A stretch of DNA of 64,000 nt from the NCBI RefSeq assembly GCF_030160835.1, contig NZ_BSPC01000068.1, positions 1 to 64,000 of the forward strand, read 5' to 3'. Below, in pieces: positions 9,117 through 18,195 of this stretch; positions within the stretch are counted from its first letter, which is position 1, and every line of letters starts with the position of its first letter. This DNA comes from Labrys miyagiensis. Lineage in GTDB: Bacteria > Pseudomonadota > Alphaproteobacteria > Rhizobiales > Labraceae. The position numbers and the translations under genes are program-made. Under the pieces are notes generated by a model. That model was not told where the DNA came from. It ran no database searches and saw only the letters and a program-made list of their open reading frames with translations.

Positions 9117-9490
9117 GGGGAATTCTCCTTTTTAGTCAGAGCATCGCCAATCGCCGCGAGCAATGTCTGCCCGTCGAAAGGCTTGCGGAAGAACCAATTG
9201 TGCTTTGCCTGCGGCAGCTCGGCGATCTCGTGGCGGCCGGTGATCAGGATCACCGGCAGGTCGGGGCGTCTCTCACTCATCACGTGCTGCAGCTCGAAAC
9301 CGTCCATACGGGGCATGCCGATGTCCGTGATCAGACAATCGATCTCAGACAAGGCATTGCTGTTGAGCAGGGTTCGGGCCGACGAGAATGCCCGCACGGT
9401 GTGCCCCGCTGACTCGAGAAGCTCCTCGAGCGACTCGAGCACGCGCTGGTCATCATCGACGATCGCCACAAGGGATTTCGGATTGGACAT
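9113..9490 (-). CDS. Single-domain (CheY-like) response regulator
   Basis: A 125-residue stand-alone receiver domain without output domain: acidic triad IVDDDQ, phospho-acceptor D56 in DCLITDIGMP, conserved T/K positions in LITGRHE and FFRKPFDG. Such proteins act as phosphate sinks or allosteric adaptors. The ATG at 9490 is preferred to an in-frame GTG at 9496 because AGGAAG sits at the right distance for the ATG. The gene starts 3 bases past the stop of the upstream regulator and ends in an ATGA overlap with the downstream one. Confidence 0.9.
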   Translation of the reverse strand: MSNPKSLVAIVDDDQRVLESLEELLESAGHTVRAFSSARTLLNSNALSEIDCLITDIGMPRMDGFELQHVMSERRPDLPVILITGRHEIAELPQAKHNWFFRKPFDGQTLLAAIGDALTKKENSP

Positions 9491-9492
9491 TC

Positions 9493-10134
9493 TCACGAGC
9501 TTCCTGAACGTCTGGAATGAGTGACTGGGATCTGAAGTTTTTCGGCGATCCGCACCAGGTCTGCGAGCGACGCCGCCTGCATCTTCTGCATGATCTTGCT
9601 GCGGTGAATTTCAATGGTGATCTCACTGATGCCGAGTTCTGCGGCCGCCTGTTTGTTCAGGAGGCCGCTGACCACCAGCGGCAGTACCTCGCGCTCTCGC
9701 GGCGTAAGAACCGCCAGGCGGCGAACAAGCTCGGCCTGCTCTGCTCGCGCCAATCGTTGAATGCGGTCCTGGTCGATCGCCGCCCGAACCGCTGCGATCA
9801 GATCGTTCTCCCCGACCGGCTTGGTGAGAAAGTCGACAGCGCCGCCCTGAATGGCGCGCACCGAAGATGGAATGTCGCCATGCCCCGTGATGAAAACGAT
9901 TGGGGGATGGACCTCGGAGGATAGCTGCTTCTGGAACTCCAGGCCGTTGATGTCCGGCAACTCGACATCAAGGATCAGGCACGCGGGGAGATCAGGCTTC
10001 GCATAGGCGATATAGTCCGCGGCTGCGGCGAACGTCTCAGCCCGCCATCCCCACGACTCCAGCAGTTCACCGACCGCCTCGCGCACTCTGGTGTCATCAT
10101 CCACCACGAAGACCATTTCCTCGCGCGGGCTCAT
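9493..10134 (-). CDS. FixJ-type response regulator (adjacent to kinase)
   Basis: A 213-residue regulator with receiver domain (FVVDDDTRVRE, phospho-acceptor D56 in LILDVELPD, lysine in FLTKPVG) and C-terminal LuxR-type HTH (LTPREREVLPLVVSGLLNKQ, then ISEITIEIHRSKIMQKM). It overlaps the kinase stop by four bases (ATGA), so it is the most direct partner of that kinase. It is clearly related to the third regulator of the operon (8424-9116), suggesting duplication within the operon. Confidence 0.93.
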   Translation of the reverse strand: MSPREEMVFVVDDDTRVREAVGELLESWGWRAETFAAAADYIAYAKPDLPACLILDVELPDINGLEFQKQLSSEVHPPIVFITGHGDIPSSVRAIQGGAVDFLTKPVGENDLIAAVRAAIDQDRIQRLARAEQAELVRRLAVLTPREREVLPLVVSGLLNKQAAAELGISEITIEIHRSKIMQKMQAASLADLVRIAEKLQIPVTHSRRSGSS

Positions 10135-12710
10135 GGCGCCTCGCTCGCCGCCAATGGCAGCGTGAAGGCAACGGTCGCCCCGCGCGTCTCATTGTTAGCC
10201 ATCCAGAGTCGACCCCCATGTGCTTCGACGATCGAGCGGCAGATAGCGAGCCCCATGCCCATTCCTTGCTGCTTGGTAGTAAAGAACGGCTGGAAGAGGC
10301 GCTCAGCGTCCTTGAAACCAGTTCCAGAGTCACGAACCTCGACCCGTATCGCGTCGGGACCGTCGCGGCATGCGCGGATCTGGAGCATGCGGGATCCGTC
10401 AACCACCGCGTCCATCGCCTCCATCCCGTTCCGGATCAGGTTCGCGAGCACCTGCTGTACCTGGACACGATCGAGCGCGACCGCCGGCAGGTCCTGCTCA
10501 AGATCCGTTTCGATGCGGATGCTCCTTGTTGCGATCTCGTCGGCCATCAGCCGACAGACTTCGCCAATCACGTGGTTGACTTCTTCCGGCAACCTGGCCT
10601 GCGGCGTGCGACGGAAGAGGGCGCGAATGCGGCTAACGACATCTGCGGCCGAGTTGGCGTCGCGGGTGATGCGCTCGGCCGTGATCTTCGCGCGTTCGAG
10701 ATTTGGAGGCTCGGCGGACAGCCAACGGTGACATGCGTGGGAATTCGCAACGATCGCCGCCAGCGGCTGATTCACTTCGTGGGCGATCGAGGCGGAAAGC
10801 TCAGCCAGGCTTGCGGCCCGTGTCGCCTGGGCGAGCTGGTCGGAGGCGCGCCGCAATGCCTCTTCGGCGTGCACTTGATCGTCTATGTCGTGACAGAGGC
10901 CGAACCATTGGACAATGCGTCCGCTCTCATCCCGCATCGGCTCGGCGCGGCCCGACATCCAGCGATACACACCATCCGCGCGCCGAAGGCGATACTTCAT
11001 GGCAAAACGCTCACCCGTGCGGAGACAGCGTCCGAAAACGTCCCACACCGCCTGCATATCGTCGGGGTGGAAGATCGTATTGAACATCACTTCCAGTTGG
11101 CGCTTGTCCTCCAGATTCATGCCGAGAAAGTCCGCCATGTGCCTGTTGGCGAGGGTGGTCTCCCCGTCAGGGGCCACGCGCCAGAGATTGCTTGGAACCA
11201 TGTCCACGAGCAACGAGAGTTCCCGCTCTCGCTCGCGCAACGCCTCCTGCGCACGCATCTCATCGTCGATATCGATGGAGACGCCGTACCATTGCGCAAC
11301 CGCTCCGTCTTCGTCATGCCGAGGCTCCACCCTGCACTCCGCCCAGCGATAGGCGCCGTCTTTCTCACGCCAACGAAACCGCATCACGGAGGCGTCGCCC
11401 GTTTCGAAACAATTCCGCAGCGTGCGCTGCACCACGGGAGCGTCTTCGGGATGAATCAGCTCTTGTGCCAACTTCTCGATGTCCGGCTCCTCAAAAGGTT
11501 CGAAGTTGGGGACAACGGCGCGGAAATGGTCCTGGTATCGCTTATTGAAGTATAAAGGTCCGCCGGTTGGTGTCGCGCTCCAGATCCGGATCGGAAGCGC
11601 GTCGAGCATCTGCTGAAGCTCCCGTTCACTCTTGCGCAACGTAAGCACCGCCAGCTGGTGCTGCCGGGATATGGCGGCCACGATGAGTGCCGAAAATGCC
11701 GAGATGGCCAGAAAAAGCTGCAGCATGATCTGCGTGTGCCTTTCGGACGCGGGATCGCCGACAAATTGACTGGCGCCGGATACCGTGAATAACGCCGTGA
11801 TCAGAGCAAGGAGCGTCAACGCGACGGCAGCACCTCTGAACTCAAAGCGCGCCGCGGCCCAAAGAAGAGGCGGCATGATGATGTAGGCAAAGGGCAGATA
11901 ACCGCTCAAGGAAAGGGCGGCGACGCCGAGAAAGATCAGCCCCAGGACGCAAGCTTCCATCCATCGCGCGGCCGAGAGCTGGGCCTTGCCGCGCCAGTTC
12001 TGGAACACGACCAGCGCCAGTGGTGCTACGATCAGGACCCCGGTGGCGTCTCCGATCCACCATAGAGGCCAGGCCGCCGCGAAGGTTTGCGATTGCATGC
12101 CAAACCATGCAAGTGTCGCACTTCCTATCGTCGCGCTTACGACTGGCGCAATTCCGCCGGCCAGTGCAACGAATGCGAGAACCTCCTGCAAGGTTTCTAG
12201 CCGAACTGGTGATCTGCAGGTCCTGTTCACGAGCCAGGCTCCGGTCGCCGCTTCAAGAGCGTTGCCGGCATAGATCAGGATGGCCGCGGGCAGTGGACTG
12301 TGGAACCACAAGAAATTGCTGAACAGTTCAGCCAGACAGCCGCCCAGCACCCACCACGGCCAGCTGTATCTTGGGGCCAGGATAAGCGCAGCGATGAAGA
12401 GCCCGCTCGGAGGCCAAATGGAAATGCCCGTTCCAGGTACGATTGCGAGCGACTGAGCGAATCCGCAGCCCAAAACATAGGCCGCAATAAAAAGCCCTAG
12501 TGCCCAAAATTGGGGGCGGTGCGACCAGACATTAGACAACAAAGTTCTTTCAAGGTCAGTAATCGAGTCGTCATGAGACGCGCCGAGTTCATTTGGAGCG
12601 AGAGGTCGACCAATTCCCTGCGATTCCGGTCTAGATCGGTCCAGGTCCAGGTTTAGCTCCCGGGTTGCTTCAAAGTCGGTCTCGCCAAATGAGTTGGGCG
12701 CGGTCGTCAT
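10131..12710 (-). CDS. Membrane histidine kinase, MASE1-PAS-PAS-HisKA-HATPase
   Basis: An 859-residue sensor kinase. Residues about 65-345 form a multi-helix MASE1-type membrane sensor (GTGISIWPPSGLFIAALIL is typical). Two PAS domains with PAC-type ends follow (about 360-485 and 500-610, WYGVSIDIDDE and WFGLCHDIDDQ). The dimerisation domain carries the phospho-acceptor H644 in SIAHEVNQPLAAI. The ATPase domain has N-box NLIRNGMEAM (757-766), DSGTGF (794-799) and GMGMGLAI (816-823). It is the first gene of an operon with three response regulators joined by overlapping or near-overlapping ends. The inducing signal is unknown. A damaged copy of its 3' end lies inverted at about 6897-7065. Confidence 0.95.
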   Translation of the reverse strand: MTTAPNSFGETDFEATRELNLDLDRSRPESQGIGRPLAPNELGASHDDSITDLERTLLSNVWSHRPQFWALGLFIAAYVLGCGFAQSLAIVPGTGISIWPPSGLFIAALILAPRYSWPWWVLGGCLAELFSNFLWFHSPLPAAILIYAGNALEAATGAWLVNRTCRSPVRLETLQEVLAFVALAGGIAPVVSATIGSATLAWFGMQSQTFAAAWPLWWIGDATGVLIVAPLALVVFQNWRGKAQLSAARWMEACVLGLIFLGVAALSLSGYLPFAYIIMPPLLWAAARFEFRGAAVALTLLALITALFTVSGASQFVGDPASERHTQIMLQLFLAISAFSALIVAAISRQHQLAVLTLRKSERELQQMLDALPIRIWSATPTGGPLYFNKRYQDHFRAVVPNFEPFEEPDIEKLAQELIHPEDAPVVQRTLRNCFETGDASVMRFRWREKDGAYRWAECRVEPRHDEDGAVAQWYGVSIDIDDEMRAQEALRERERELSLLVDMVPSNLWRVAPDGETTLANRHMADFLGMNLEDKRQLEVMFNTIFHPDDMQAVWDVFGRCLRTGERFAMKYRLRRADGVYRWMSGRAEPMRDESGRIVQWFGLCHDIDDQVHAEEALRRASDQLAQATRAASLAELSASIAHEVNQPLAAIVANSHACHRWLSAEPPNLERAKITAERITRDANSAADVVSRIRALFRRTPQARLPEEVNHVIGEVCRLMADEIATRSIRIETDLEQDLPAVALDRVQVQQVLANLIRNGMEAMDAVVDGSRMLQIRACRDGPDAIRVEVRDSGTGFKDAERLFQPFFTTKQQGMGMGLAICRSIVEAHGGRLWMANNETRGATVAFTLPLAASEAP

Positions 12711-13274
12711 TGGCTTCTCCTGCCCTACAAAGAAAGCCTGCAGCCTATCAGCGCCGTGTATAGCACTTGTGCTCAGAGTTAGGATCTGGGCTAGCGAGCT
12801 TACGTCACTATCCTAGTCCTGCCGAACCGAAGCCGCACCTTATGGAAATCCATGTATTGCACGCAGCACTCCTTGGCCGGCGACGCAAGCCCGGCGCTGG
12901 CGCTGCTTGTGACACGGGCACTGATTCCAGCGACAGTTGTCCAATTCTCTAAGTGAGTGCTTCATGCAGTCCCCGCTCTCATAACCTTCTCATGTTGGGC
13001 TTCTCCCCTGAGGTCGAGACGCACCCAACGATCGGCGATAGGGACCTATACCTAGGCGTGATACCGATCATCTCATCGAAGGTTCACCCTGTGAGCATCA
13101 ATTGTTCTGCAATCAATGGGCGACAGGGTTCGGCCTGGGGAATTGAAAGCAGGCGAAAATCGTTGGGGAACTTTGTCACTCAGGTGACGTGGTCGTTTCT
13201 TCCCGGGTCCCGGGTCTCCCATTTTCACGTTGTCCGCCACCGCCGGTTTCATCCCTTGCAACGGGTGTCCGAAT
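12711..13274. other. Divergent promoter region, kinase operon / efflux operon
   Basis: No coding sequence is supported. The region separates two divergent operons and should contain both promoters. The partly palindromic element CTATACCTAGGCGTGATACC lies at 13046-13065, about 210 bases before the efflux start, and resembles the element at 5622. Confidence 0.5.
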
Positions 13275-14789
13275 ATGTCCGACAAGAGCAGCAAGCCAGC
13301 TTCCATCAATGTGCAACGTACTGCGGATGCAGATGCTTCGGTTGCCCAAGAGGTCAGTCTATCGCAGGCACCTCCGGAGCCGAGCCCGGCGCCACAGCAG
13401 GCCGGAAAAGCTTCCTGGAAGCGAAAGCTGCTGGTGCGCGCGGTTTGCGTCGCAATCCCGGTAGGTCTTCTCGCGGTGGGCGTCCCGTGGCTCCAGGAGA
13501 TGCTCAGCACTGCCTCCACGGACGACGCATTCGTGAACGGGCATGTGACGTTTGTTGCCCCGCGCGTGCCGGGACAGATTTCCCGCGTTCTGGTGGATGA
13601 CAATAACCGGGTCCACCAGGGAGATCTCCTCGCCGAGTTGGATAAGGAGCCGTACCGGGTCGTCGTCTCCCAGAAGCAGGCGGCCGTCGACACCGCTCAG
13701 GCGGACCTCCAGGCGGCGACGGCCGCCGTGCGCGCGGTTGAAGCGGAAGCAAGGAGCCGTCGCTGGAACCTGCAACATGCCGTGCAGGACGTGGATAACC
13801 AGGTCGCGCTTCTCCACGCGCGAGCTGCTGTGGTGGACAAGAGCAAGGCCGCGCTGGCTCTGGCGCAGATCGAGTTCGACAGGGCACGACGGCTGGTCCC
13901 AGCGGCCGACGTGTCGCGCGCGGTCTACGACCAGCGGCAGGCGCAGCTAAGCGCGGCCGGCGCCGACCTCGCCCAAAGCATGGCAGAGGCACAGCAGATC
14001 CGCGTCTCCCTCGGGCTGCCGGCCCAACCTGAAGGGGGCGCCGACCTGGGCCAGGTACCTCCCGATCTCGACGAGACCTTCTCGTCCGTCCTCGAGGCGC
14101 AGGCGGGGCTCATTCAAAGTGCCGCCCAGCTCGGCGTCGTGCACTCGTTCGTCCAGGGTCCGAAAGCGATGCTCGACCAATTCGAAAACCTGGGCGATAT
14201 CGACAAGACGCTCGCCCGGTACGAAGCCAATGCCCCGGCCGTTAAGCAGGCGGAAGCAAAACTCGAAGCGGCCAAACGCGAACTCGCGCAGGCCGAGCTC
14301 AACCTGCGTTACTGCGATATCGTCGCGGAAATCGACGGCGTTGTCACGCGCCGCAACGTCAATCCGGGCAACTACGTGCAGGTCGGCCAGAACCTGATGG
14401 CGGTTCGCTCGCTCAACGAGATCTGGGTTGACGCGAACTTCAAGGAGACGCAGTTGGGCGATCTTCGCATCGGGCAAGCTGTCGATCTGTACGTCGACAT
14501 GTATGGCGGCAAGCGCGTCTTCAAGGGCCGGATCGGCGGCTTCACCATGGGAACTGGATCGACGTTGGCATTGCTGCCGCCCCAGAACGCCACGGGTAAT
14601 TTCGTCAAGGTGGTCCAGCGACTGCCGGTCCGGATCGATCTTGTCGATTATAATGCCGATCAGACACCTCTGTTCATCGGCACCTCGGTCGTTCCTTATG
14701 TTCGTATCAATGAGCCGGCGACCGGACCCGACGCCGGCAAGTTCCTGCAGTCCGCTGCAACGGCCAGCGCGCCGGGAGCAGAGCAATGA
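13275..14789 (+). CDS. emrA: EmrA/HlyD-type membrane fusion protein
   Basis: A 504-residue periplasmic adaptor. After a proline-rich cytoplasmic tail comes one membrane segment (about residues 52-72), then the biotinyl-lipoyl halves (TDDAFVNGHVTFVAPRVPGQ and DIVAEIDGVVTRRNVNPGNYVQVGQ), a long alpha-helical hairpin rich in Ala/Glu/Gln (about 120-320) and the beta-barrel. It bridges an inner-membrane MFS pump to an outer-membrane channel. It is longer than classical EmrA (about 390 residues), mainly because of an extended hairpin. The ATG at 13275 is preferred over an in-frame TTG at 13230, though its ribosome binding site is weak. The stop overlaps the transporter start (ATGA). Confidence 0.9.
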   Translation: MSDKSSKPASINVQRTADADASVAQEVSLSQAPPEPSPAPQQAGKASWKRKLLVRAVCVAIPVGLLAVGVPWLQEMLSTASTDDAFVNGHVTFVAPRVPGQISRVLVDDNNRVHQGDLLAELDKEPYRVVVSQKQAAVDTAQADLQAATAAVRAVEAEARSRRWNLQHAVQDVDNQVALLHARAAVVDKSKAALALAQIEFDRARRLVPAADVSRAVYDQRQAQLSAAGADLAQSMAEAQQIRVSLGLPAQPEGGADLGQVPPDLDETFSSVLEAQAGLIQSAAQLGVVHSFVQGPKAMLDQFENLGDIDKTLARYEANAPAVKQAEAKLEAAKRELAQAELNLRYCDIVAEIDGVVTRRNVNPGNYVQVGQNLMAVRSLNEIWVDANFKETQLGDLRIGQAVDLYVDMYGGKRVFKGRIGGFTMGTGSTLALLPPQNATGNFVKVVQRLPVRIDLVDYNADQTPLFIGTSVVPYVRINEPATGPDAGKFLQSAATASAPGAEQ

Positions 14790-16405
14790 CCGACACTGCC
14801 CTGTCGCCATCACTGCCCAGCTCCCGATCCCACCGGGCTATCAATCCTTGGGTGGTCGCCGCCGTTGTCGTGATACCAACCTTCATGGAGGTGCTCGACA
14901 CCACGATTGCGGTCGTGGCGCTGCGCTATATCGCCGGTGGCCTGTCCGCCACCGTCGATGATGGCGAGTGGGTCATCACCAGCTACCTCGCCGCCAACGC
15001 GATCATCCTGCCCATCACCGGCTGGCTGATCGCCCATCTTGGGCGTCGCAACTACTTCCTGCTTTCCATCGCTGTGTTCACCCTCGCCTCGGGGCTGTGC
15101 GGCATGGCCACGGGGCTCGGGCAATTGATTCTGTTCCGCGTTCTCCAGGGGCTTGCCGGCGGTGGTCTCCAGCCGTCGAGTCAGGGTGTGCTGCTGGACG
15201 CCTTCCCGGTCGAGCGGCAGGGCATGGCCATGACGCTGTTTGGCCTCGCCGCGCTGATCGCACCCGTCGTCGGTCCGACACTCGGTGGCTGGATAACCGA
15301 CAGCTATTCCTGGCGCTGGGTGTTCTGGATCAACGTCCCCATCGGCCTCCTGGCCCTGGGTGCATGCGCCATCACGCTGCGGGATCCCGATTACCTCACA
15401 GAGCAGCGCACGGAGCTGCGCAAGCAACCGTTCAGTTTTGACGGCGTCGGCCTGACGCTGCTGGTTGTCGTCGTTGTCTGTTGGGAGGTCGTGCTCAGCA
15501 AGGGTCAGGAATGGGACTGGCTGGGCGACCCATTCTGGCGTGTGCAGACGCTGGCGACCCTGTTTGCCGTGGGCTTGGCCGGGCTGATTGTCTGGGAGCT
15601 GCGCCATCCTAGTCCAGTGGTCAATTTCCGGCCGTTGCGCGAGCGCAATTTCATCGCCTGCTGCGTCATCATCTTTTGCGCTTACGCGGTGCTGTATGCC
15701 GCCAGCACCTCATTGCCTGCCTTGCTCCAGTCCCTGTTCGGCTACGACGCCTTGAGCGCCGGGCTGGTCATGTCGCCGGCCGGCTTCTTTGCGGTCATCG
15801 CCATGCCGTTGGTGGCGCGCCTGCTCGGTCGTGGAACCGATGCGCGATGGGTGATTGCCGCGGGTCTCCTGACCATGGCCGCTGGAAATTACTGGATGTC
15901 GCAGATGAACCTGGACATCAGTCCCGGGCAGGCCATCTGGCCGCGCGTGGTGCTGATCGTCGGGCTTGCCATGTGCTTCGCCCCCGCGAATGTGGCAGCT
16001 TACCTCTATACGCCACTGGCGTTACGCGGGGCAGCGGTCGGCCTGTTGAGCCTCCTGCGCAACGAGGGCGGCAGCGTGGGAACCTCGCTGGCCCAGACGG
16101 TGCAGGAGCGCCGTGACCAGTTCCACAGCCTCCGACTTGGCGAATGGCTCGACCCCTTCAATGCGGCTGCGCGTTCGTTCCTCGATCAGGCTTCTGGAGC
16201 ATTCGTGCAGCAGACCGGCGATCCGGTCGCCGCGCAGCAACTGGCCTTGCAGTCGCTCGTAAATCTTCGCCAGCAACAGGCATCGTCGCTCGCCTACTTC
16301 GATGTCTTCTGGGTGCTGGCCGTCGTCATGGTCGCGCTTTTGTTCGCCGTGCTGCTGATGAAACGCTCCGTCGCGGAGAAAGGTGCTCGGATCGGGGCAG
16401 AGTAA
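14786..16405 (+). CDS. emrB: EmrB/QacA-type DHA2 family drug:H+ antiporter
   Basis: A 539-residue MFS permease of the 14-helix DHA2 family. The diagnostic block LDTTIAVVALRYIAGGLSAT occurs near the N terminus, motif A appears as GWLIAHLGRRNYFL, and antiporter motif C appears around LIAPVVGPTLGGWI. It exports hydrophobic drugs together with the adaptor encoded directly upstream, to which it is coupled by a four-base overlap. No outer-membrane factor gene is adjacent, so a chromosomal TolC-like channel is presumed. Confidence 0.93.
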   Translation: MTDTALSPSLPSSRSHRAINPWVVAAVVVIPTFMEVLDTTIAVVALRYIAGGLSATVDDGEWVITSYLAANAIILPITGWLIAHLGRRNYFLLSIAVFTLASGLCGMATGLGQLILFRVLQGLAGGGLQPSSQGVLLDAFPVERQGMAMTLFGLAALIAPVVGPTLGGWITDSYSWRWVFWINVPIGLLALGACAITLRDPDYLTEQRTELRKQPFSFDGVGLTLLVVVVVCWEVVLSKGQEWDWLGDPFWRVQTLATLFAVGLAGLIVWELRHPSPVVNFRPLRERNFIACCVIIFCAYAVLYAASTSLPALLQSLFGYDALSAGLVMSPAGFFAVIAMPLVARLLGRGTDARWVIAAGLLTMAAGNYWMSQMNLDISPGQAIWPRVVLIVGLAMCFAPANVAAYLYTPLALRGAAVGLLSLLRNEGGSVGTSLAQTVQERRDQFHSLRLGEWLDPFNAAARSFLDQASGAFVQQTGDPVAAQQLALQSLVNLRQQQASSLAYFDVFWVLAVVMVALLFAVLLMKRSVAEKGARIGAE

Positions 16406-16491
16406 GGGGGCATACGTTGCCCTCCCGCCGCATCGAGCCTTTATCGCCGGAGAGATCAAATTGGACACGTATCTCGACGGCTATGACAAGA

Positions 16492-16562
16492 GTGCTTGCA
16501 AGGGGCTCGCAACGCCCGATGTTTACGGCTGGTCCAGGACGCCAAGCCATGTGCCGCAGTAG
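16492..16562 (+). repeat. Recombinase-tail/att-like relic, left copy
   Basis: In one frame this reads LQGARNARCLRLVQDAKP, matching AGARNTRFLRLVERAIPK encoded at 17927-18007 in the same orientation. At DNA level the shared core is TTGCnnGGGGCTCGCAAC. The two copies lie about 1.4 kb apart and bracket the nitroreductase gene. The rest of the 16406-16981 interval holds no recognisable gene. Confidence 0.6.
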
Positions 16563-16981
16563 GGCCGCTTCTGGTCGTCAAGAGACTGCCGATAACGGCC
16601 GTCATGCCAATCCAGCGGCTTGTTTTTCCATGGCCGTTGTTGGGCCGAGACCGGCCCCCTGGCTTCAAGGCACCGGCGACCGTTAAGCAGGTATTGGCGC
16701 CGCGACCTGCGTCTTCGGCTGTCGCCCCTGAGCGGTCGGCCACCGCAAAGACCGGGTGGCCCGTCATCCGGACACGCACGCCCGAAGCTCGTCACTGAGA
16801 GCGAAGTCGCCATGCTCATCATTCGGATTTGCTTGACGTGGGTATGGCCTGGTCTAGCCATCGGTATGACTTCGTCTCGCCAAATGTCGTGCACGGACTG
16901 ACACCTCGTAGAATGGGCCGGCTCATCACGAATTGCTACCTTCTGGTTGCTGGGGACTTGGCAACGAGAAGGTGAACGATC

Positions 16982-17698
16982 ATGGACGTGTATGAGGCGG
17001 TCATGAGCCGACGGGCGGTGCGCAGGTTTACGGGCCGGGATATCCCGAAGGAGGTGCTGGAGCGGGTGCTGTTCGCGGCGAACTGGACCCCGTCCGGATC
17101 GAACCTCCAGTCGTGGAACACCTATGTGGTGACCGGATCGCCGCTTGCCGAGCTCAAGAAGCGCGCCGGGAGACGCGTGGCCGCTCGCGACCCCTGGGAC
17201 GAGCGGGAGTACGAGATGTACCCAGCCGACCTGAAATCTCCCTACCGCGAGCGCCGATCCCGCTTCGGCCATGAACGCTACAGCGCACTCGGCATTGCTG
17301 ACGGCGACTGGGAAGCAAGTCAGAGAGCTGCTTCCGCCAATTGGGACTGTTTCGGCGCGCCCGCCGCCCTGTTCTGCTACATCGACCGCGACCTGGGTGT
17401 ACCCCAATGGGCCGACGTCGGCATGTATCTTCAGACTGTCATGCTGCTGCTGCGCGGCGAGGGGTTGCACAGCTGCACCCAGATGGCGTGGTCGGTGTAT
17501 CGCAAGACCGTCGCGGAGATCCTGTCACCGCCCGAACGGCTCATCCTGTTCTGCGGCATGTCGATCGGGTACGAGGACGTCACAGAGTCTTACGTGCGCA
17601 CGGGCCGGGCGCCGCTCAACGAAACCGTCACGTTTGTCGACTCGACTTCACAACAATTGGCGCAGGCAGCGCGAGAGGGTTCATTGCTGGGTGTATGA
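16982..17698 (+). CDS. Nitroreductase-family FMN oxidoreductase
   Basis: A 238-residue protein of the nitroreductase superfamily. Near the N terminus SRRAVRRFTGRDIPKEVLER is the FMN-phosphate binding RRAVR motif, followed by ANWTPSGSNLQSWNTYVV. The C-terminal half contains GVPQWADVGMYLQTVMLLLR and the GMSIGYED block that contacts FMN. Such enzymes reduce nitroaromatics, quinones or enones with NAD(P)H. The ATG at 16982 has GAGAAGGTGA upstream. It stands alone between two related att-like relics, suggesting acquisition as a small cassette. Substrate is unknown. Confidence 0.92.
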   Translation: MDVYEAVMSRRAVRRFTGRDIPKEVLERVLFAANWTPSGSNLQSWNTYVVTGSPLAELKKRAGRRVAARDPWDEREYEMYPADLKSPYRERRSRFGHERYSALGIADGDWEASQRAASANWDCFGAPAALFCYIDRDLGVPQWADVGMYLQTVMLLLRGEGLHSCTQMAWSVYRKTVAEILSPPERLILFCGMSIGYEDVTESYVRTGRAPLNETVTFVDSTSQQLAQAAREGSLLGV

Positions 17699-17926
17699 AA
17701 CGATGTCCCCTATCTGCGAAGGTCGACAAGGGGATGCGAAGTTCGTCATTCCGCAATAGTCCGTGTTGGGATGCTCGGCAACGATCGTTGGGCCGCCCGC
17801 CCGCGGGACGAATGAGTTGCCGGTCGGACCTGTCAATCGTCTGAAGAATGACTTTACCTATGTAGATGCAAGCTTACGAATGCAAAAAAACCGTCGAGGC
17901 GATCAGACCTGGACGTTTATTGATTC

Positions 17927-18007
17927 ATGGCAAAAGTAGTTGCGGGGGCTCGCAACACCCGATTCTTGCGATTGGTCGAGAGAGCCATACCAAAACTTGC
18001 AGCATAG
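17927..18007 (+). repeat. Recombinase-tail/att-like relic, right copy
   Basis: A 26-codon open stretch reads MAKVVAGARNTRFLRLVERA and ends in a stop at 18005-18007. Such VAGARN-type tails are typical of sequence read through integration sites at recombinase C termini. The DNA contains GTTGCGGG-GG-CTCGCAAC (17939-17956), nearly an inverted repeat around a GG centre, and close to the element at 40005-40024 inside the serine recombinase gene. No other gene is supported in 17699-18195. Confidence 0.6.
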
Positions 18008-18024
18008 CCGCGATTCTAAGACGA

Positions 18025-18048
18025 GTTCGAATCCCGCTTGAGCCGCCA
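18025..18048 (+). other. tRNA 3'-end-like sequence
   Basis: GTTCGAATCCCGCTTGAGCC followed by GCCA has the form of a T-loop, T-stem 3' strand, acceptor strand and CCA. The T-stem 5' strand upstream does not pair (ACGAG where GCGGG is required) and no cloverleaf can be built, so this is not a tRNA gene. It could be the tRNA-derived half of an integration site. Confidence 0.35.
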
Positions 18049-18195
18049 GTTGCCCTGGGCCCGATATTCTGCACTACGGCTGACGCAAATGCCGCCAAGG
18101 CCGAAAGCTTGGGCATCTGGCGGGCCGGTTCGACCTCCCCTGCGAGGCCCGGGCAGCGCGCCTTAAGCGCGCGCCCTCGTGCTGATCCTGGCCTG

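Noticed and set aside
18025-18048. A tRNA gene suggested by T-loop/CCA-like sequence
   Set aside because: Only the 3' end is present; the 5' half and the T-stem partner cannot be found.
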